A stretch of DNA of 16,110 bases. It comes from Desulfitobacterium sp. (GTDB lineage: Bacteria; Bacillota; Desulfitobacteriia; Desulfitobacteriales; Desulfitobacteriaceae). The notes under the pieces are model-generated. The model was not told where the DNA came from. It did not search any database and saw only the letters and a list, made by a program, of their open reading frames with translations. The DNA lies in contig JAAZLD010000288.1 of assembly GCA_012799495.1 (NCBI GenBank), forward strand, positions 1 through 16,110, in the 5' to 3' direction. The translations under genes were made by a program, and so were the position numbers. Below, piece after piece: positions 13,673-16,110 of the stretch. How positions within the stretch are numbered: position 1 is the first letter of the stretch; each line of letters starts with the position of its first letter.

Positions 13673-13921
13673 GACGCTAGCTTTGTAAAGAGAAGAGAAT
13701 AGGAAATTTCTTTTTTTATATTCTAACTTTGAAACACTGTTTCACTATATATAATAATTAGTATTGTTGATTCTTGTAACTAAATATGCTTAGTTCAATG
13801 ATCGACGTTTCAATATATGTATTGCTAATACTCGTTTCAATTATACATGGGAAAAACTATGGAGTTTTTTCGCAATCAAAATTAGCTTAATCTGGTGCTA
13901 AAGAAGGGAGCAATATTTACT
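13673..13921 (+). promoter_or_regulatory. citD-citE intergenic region with GTTTCA repeats
   Basis: No gene is present in this 249-base, very AT-rich stretch. It holds a perfect inverted repeat TGAAACA-C-TGTTTCA (13730-13744), and the related CGTTTCAAT occurs twice (13806-13814 and 13833-13841, 27 bases apart). An A/T hairpin GAAAAACT-ATGG-AGTTTTT (13852-13870) is followed by one more T. A T-run after citD (13711-13717) has no strong stem. These could be binding sites, a weak attenuator or an RNA processing region that sets CitE levels apart from CitD. No promoter stands out. Confidence 0.4.
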
Positions 13922-14626
13922 ATGAAGAGACGGAGAAGTCTTTTAATTATATCTGGCAATAACCCCAGGGAGTTGCAGGATGCACCGGTATTTGAACCCG
14001 ATGGGGTAATTATAGATCTAGATAAAAGGGTGGATCCTCAAGAAAAAGATAGTGCCCGCAACCTAGTTAAAGAAGCTTTAGGTTTCTTAGATTATTCTAA
14101 TGTAGAAGTATTAGTAGTAGTAAATCCTGCCGATACTGAAGATGGTAAGAAAGATATTGAACTTATCGCTCGTGCAAAACCTGGTGCCTTTATCATTCCC
14201 AAGGCAAGTCCTACTATATTAAAAGAAGTAGGAGAAGTCCTAACTAAAATAGAAAAAGAAGAAGGCTTTTCTGAAGGAGAAATTGATATTATTCCCGTTG
14301 TGAGAAGAGCCATTGAAATAGAAAGAGTTAATGAACTAATCGGTGTTTCTTCACGGGTTACAGGAATTTGGTTTGATGGTGATGGCCTGATGGAGGAATT
14401 TGGTACAGAGAGAAGTAAAATAGGTGATGAACTACTCTATCCTCGAGGCCGGATAGCAATAGCTTGTCGTGCTGCAGGGATAAATGCTATTGACACCATT
14501 TTTACTGATGGAGACGATCTTGAAGGCTTGAATAAAGATGCATTAAATGCTAAGAGATTTGGATATACAGGTAAATTAGCAATAGATGGACGACAAGTTG
14601 ATACTCTCAACGAAATATTTGACTAA
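13922..14626 (+). CDS. Truncated, divergent citrate lyase beta subunit-like protein (CitE-like)
   Basis: This 234-residue HpcH/HpaI-type TIM-barrel protein resembles CitE, the citryl-ACP lyase that releases oxaloacetate. Shared stretches include RRRSLLIISGNNPRELQDAP, QEKDSARNLV, a PRGRIAIACRAAGINAIDT segment and RQVDTLNEIF. ATG 13922 follows GAAGGGAG by 11 bases. It differs from normal CitE in two ways. It stops about 55-60 residues early, without the lid region (GVisLNGKM in typical CitE). Its active-site positions also look lost: DLEDAV reads DLDKRV, the substrate-binding Arg of VVRIN reads VVVNP, the metal-binding Glu of AAIES reads VVRRA, and the metal Asp near AxDF falls in DGDGL with no clear match. 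Alignment is by eye. It lies 37 bases before citF. It may be a structural subunit; a full CitE could lie outside the window. Confidence 0.85.
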   Translation: MKRRRSLLIISGNNPRELQDAPVFEPDGVIIDLDKRVDPQEKDSARNLVKEALGFLDYSNVEVLVVVNPADTEDGKKDIELIARAKPGAFIIPKASPTILKEVGEVLTKIEKEEGFSEGEIDIIPVVRRAIEIERVNELIGVSSRVTGIWFDGDGLMEEFGTERSKIGDELLYPRGRIAIACRAAGINAIDTIFTDGDDLEGLNKDALNAKRFGYTGKLAIDGRQVDTLNEIFD

Positions 14627-14663
14627 TTTCTTAAATCATTTGCTTAAGAAGGGATGACAAAGG

Positions 14664-16110
14664 ATGAAAAATGTTCTTGGAAGAGAAATTCCAGAGTATA
14701 TAGAAGGTTATGGAAAAGTAAAACCTTTTGCAGGTGCTTTTGCTAACTACGGAGTACATGCCAAAGCATCAGTGACCACCCGATCCGTTAAGCCCGGCGA
14801 AAAAAAGCTCTTAGCTGATATTGATGAAGTTCTCGATAAAGTAGAGATCAGAGATGGCATGACCGTTTCTTTTCACCACCATTTGCGCAATGGAGATTAT
14901 GTTTTGAATCAAGTGATGGAACGTATCGCTAAACGGGGAGTTAAAGACATCCATGTAGCTGCTACTGGTATTTTCCCTATTCACGAGCCCTTGGTAGATT
15001 ATATTAAAAAAGGGATCGTAACGAAAATCTCTGTCAACTATATTTCTCCAGGTCCTGTGGCTAAGGCAATTACTAATGGCCTTCTCCAAAAACCAGCTGT
15101 TTTTATGAGTCATGGAGGGCGACCAAGGGCTGTTGAAAGCGGGGATCTTCATATTGATGTAGCCTTTATTGCAGCTCCAACTGCTGATGCCTATGGCAAC
15201 ATTAATGGGGTGGGAGGTCCTTCTGCCTGCGGTACCTTAGCTTATGCTGTATCTGATGCCATTTTCGCAGATAAAGTTGTAGCTGTTACTGATAATTTGG
15301 CACCTTATCCAGCTTGTCCAATTGAAATTACACAAGATTTTGTGGATTATGTAGTTCAAGTGGAATCTATCGGTGATCCTAATGGGATTGTATCCGGAAC
15401 CTTGACAGTTACTAAAGACCCTGTGGGATTAAGAATAGCTAAGATGGCGGCTCAACTAATCAATGAGGCAGGCTATATTCAAAATGAAATGTCCTTCCAG
15501 ACTGGTGCCGGTGGTATCTCTTTGGCAGTTGCCGCAGAAGTCCGGAAGTATATGAAGGAAAAAGGTGTTGTTGGCAGTTTTGCCGCTGGAGGTATCACAG
15601 GGTATATTGTGGATATGCTTAATGAAGGTCTCTTTAGAAACCTATTCGATGTACAATGCTTCGATTTGAAAGCTGTTGCTTCATTCCGTGAAAACCCAAG
15701 ACACCAGGCTATGTCGGGCTCACTCTACGGTAATCCTCATGATAAAGGAGCAATCGTTAACAATCTAGATATTATGATATTAGGTGCCACGGAAATCGAT
15801 ACTGATTTTAACGTCAATGTGGTTACAGGTTCAGATGGAACTATTATGGGTGCTTCTGGTGGTCATAATGACACGGCTGCAGGTTCAAAGATCTCAGTTA
15901 TTGTCACCAGATTGACTAAAGGCCGCCTCCCTGTGATTAGGGATAAGGTCACTACAGTCACTACTCCTGGGGAAACCATCGATGTTTTAGTTACAGAAAG
16001 AGGAATAGCTATTAATCCTCGCCGAAAAGATTTAATTGAAAAGTTAAAAGACAATAATTTACCAATCATGACTATTGAAGAACTCAAAGCAATTTCTGAA
16101 AGATTGACTG
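14664..16110 (+). CDS. citF: Citrate lyase alpha subunit (citrate:acetyl-ACP transferase), right-truncated
   Basis: The first 482 residues of CitF are visible; the family is about 510 residues, so only the tail is cut off by the window edge. CitF exchanges citrate for the acetyl group on CitD. The frame is open from ATG 14664 to the edge. Typical stretches include GREIPEYIEGYGKVKPF, a GGRPRAVESGDLHIDVAFIA segment, YGNINGVGGPSACG, FQTGAGGISLAVA, SFAAGGITGYIVDML, SLYGNPHDKGAIVNN and TGSDGTIMGASGGHNDTAAG. Nothing essential appears missing. AAGAAGGGA lies about 10 bases before the start and is partly inside a small hairpin (14628-14650). The context is citD and a degenerate citE-like gene, so CitF and CitD appear functional while the lyase subunit is in doubt. 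Confidence 0.96.
   Translation, partial: MKNVLGREIPEYIEGYGKVKPFAGAFANYGVHAKASVTTRSVKPGEKKLLADIDEVLDKVEIRDGMTVSFHHHLRNGDYVLNQVMERIAKRGVKDIHVAATGIFPIHEPLVDYIKKGIVTKISVNYISPGPVAKAITNGLLQKPAVFMSHGGRPRAVESGDLHIDVAFIAAPTADAYGNINGVGGPSACGTLAYAVSDAIFADKVVAVTDNLAPYPACPIEITQDFVDYVVQVESIGDPNGIVSGTLTVTKDPVGLRIAKMAAQLINEAGYIQNEMSFQTGAGGISLAVAAEVRKYMKEKGVVGSFAAGGITGYIVDMLNEGLFRNLFDVQCFDLKAVASFRENPRHQAMSGSLYGNPHDKGAIVNNLDIMILGATEIDTDFNVNVVTGSDGTIMGASGGHNDTAAGSKISVIVTRLTKGRLPVIRDKVTTVTTPGETIDVLVTERGIAINPRRKDLIEKLKDNNLPIMTIEELKAISERLT

Noticed and set aside
13730..13744. TGAAACACTGTTTCA as a CcpA cre site
   Set aside because: The repeat is 15 bases with a single central base and lacks the central CG of cre sites, so only a generic inverted repeat is claimed.
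13860..13874. Sigma-54-like -24/-12 element before citE (TGG then CGCAA)
   Set aside because: The spacing between the GG and GC dinucleotides is nine bases, whereas sigma-54 promoters need ten, and the rest of the consensus is poor.
14811..15152. Open frame on the minus strand inside citF
   Set aside because: It lies wholly opposite a clear citF coding region and shows no recognisable protein or ribosome binding site.

Overview
The window looks like the chromosome of an anaerobic, spore-forming Firmicute of the Desulfitobacterium/Desulfosporosinus (Peptococcaceae) type. The reasons are moderately AT-rich DNA, strong AGGAGG-type ribosome binding sites, the Bacillota gene order polA-mutM-ytaF-coaE, a cytoplasmic [FeFe] hydrogenase, a split-Soret cytochrome c typical of sulfate or sulfur reducers, and citrate lyase genes. 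The genus is inferred, not proven. No rRNA, tRNA, CRISPR array, insertion sequence or phage gene was recognised.

Left part (1-2800). The C-terminal part of a LysR-type regulator enters from the left edge and overlaps a small protein that is probably tubby-C/LURP-one-like. A convergent minus-strand operon follows: the first half of a YeeE/YedE sulfur transporter, a TusA-like sulfur carrier, then the second half of the transporter. Together they are a likely uptake and relay route for thiosulfate-type sulfur.

Redox part (2800-5440). Two minus-strand genes encode a Tat-exported, probably lipid-anchored diheme split-Soret cytochrome c and a monomeric group-B-like [FeFe] hydrogenase with many cysteines. 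An intergenic palindrome lies upstream of the hydrogenase, and polA is transcribed divergently.

Housekeeping part (5440-13170). All genes are on the plus strand: DNA polymerase I, formamidopyrimidine-DNA glycosylase, a YdiF/Uup-type ABC-F ATPase, the membrane protein YtaF, dephospho-CoA kinase, and a membrane-anchored lytic transglycosylase that ends in a strong terminator. The ABC-F gene sits inside an otherwise classic polA-mutM-ytaF-coaE neighbourhood. A hairpin covers the ribosome binding site of ytaF.

Citrate lyase part (13170-16110). A promoter region rich in palindromes and a tandem repeat precedes citD. An unusually long 249-base gap with further repeats separates citD from citE, and citF follows and runs off the right edge. 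CitD and CitF look normal. The CitE-like protein is short, ending where normal CitE has about 55 further residues, and appears to have lost the expected catalytic and metal-binding residues. This is the most unusual signal here: either a non-catalytic CitE-like subunit, with the true lyase subunit elsewhere (perhaps downstream), or a divergent enzyme.
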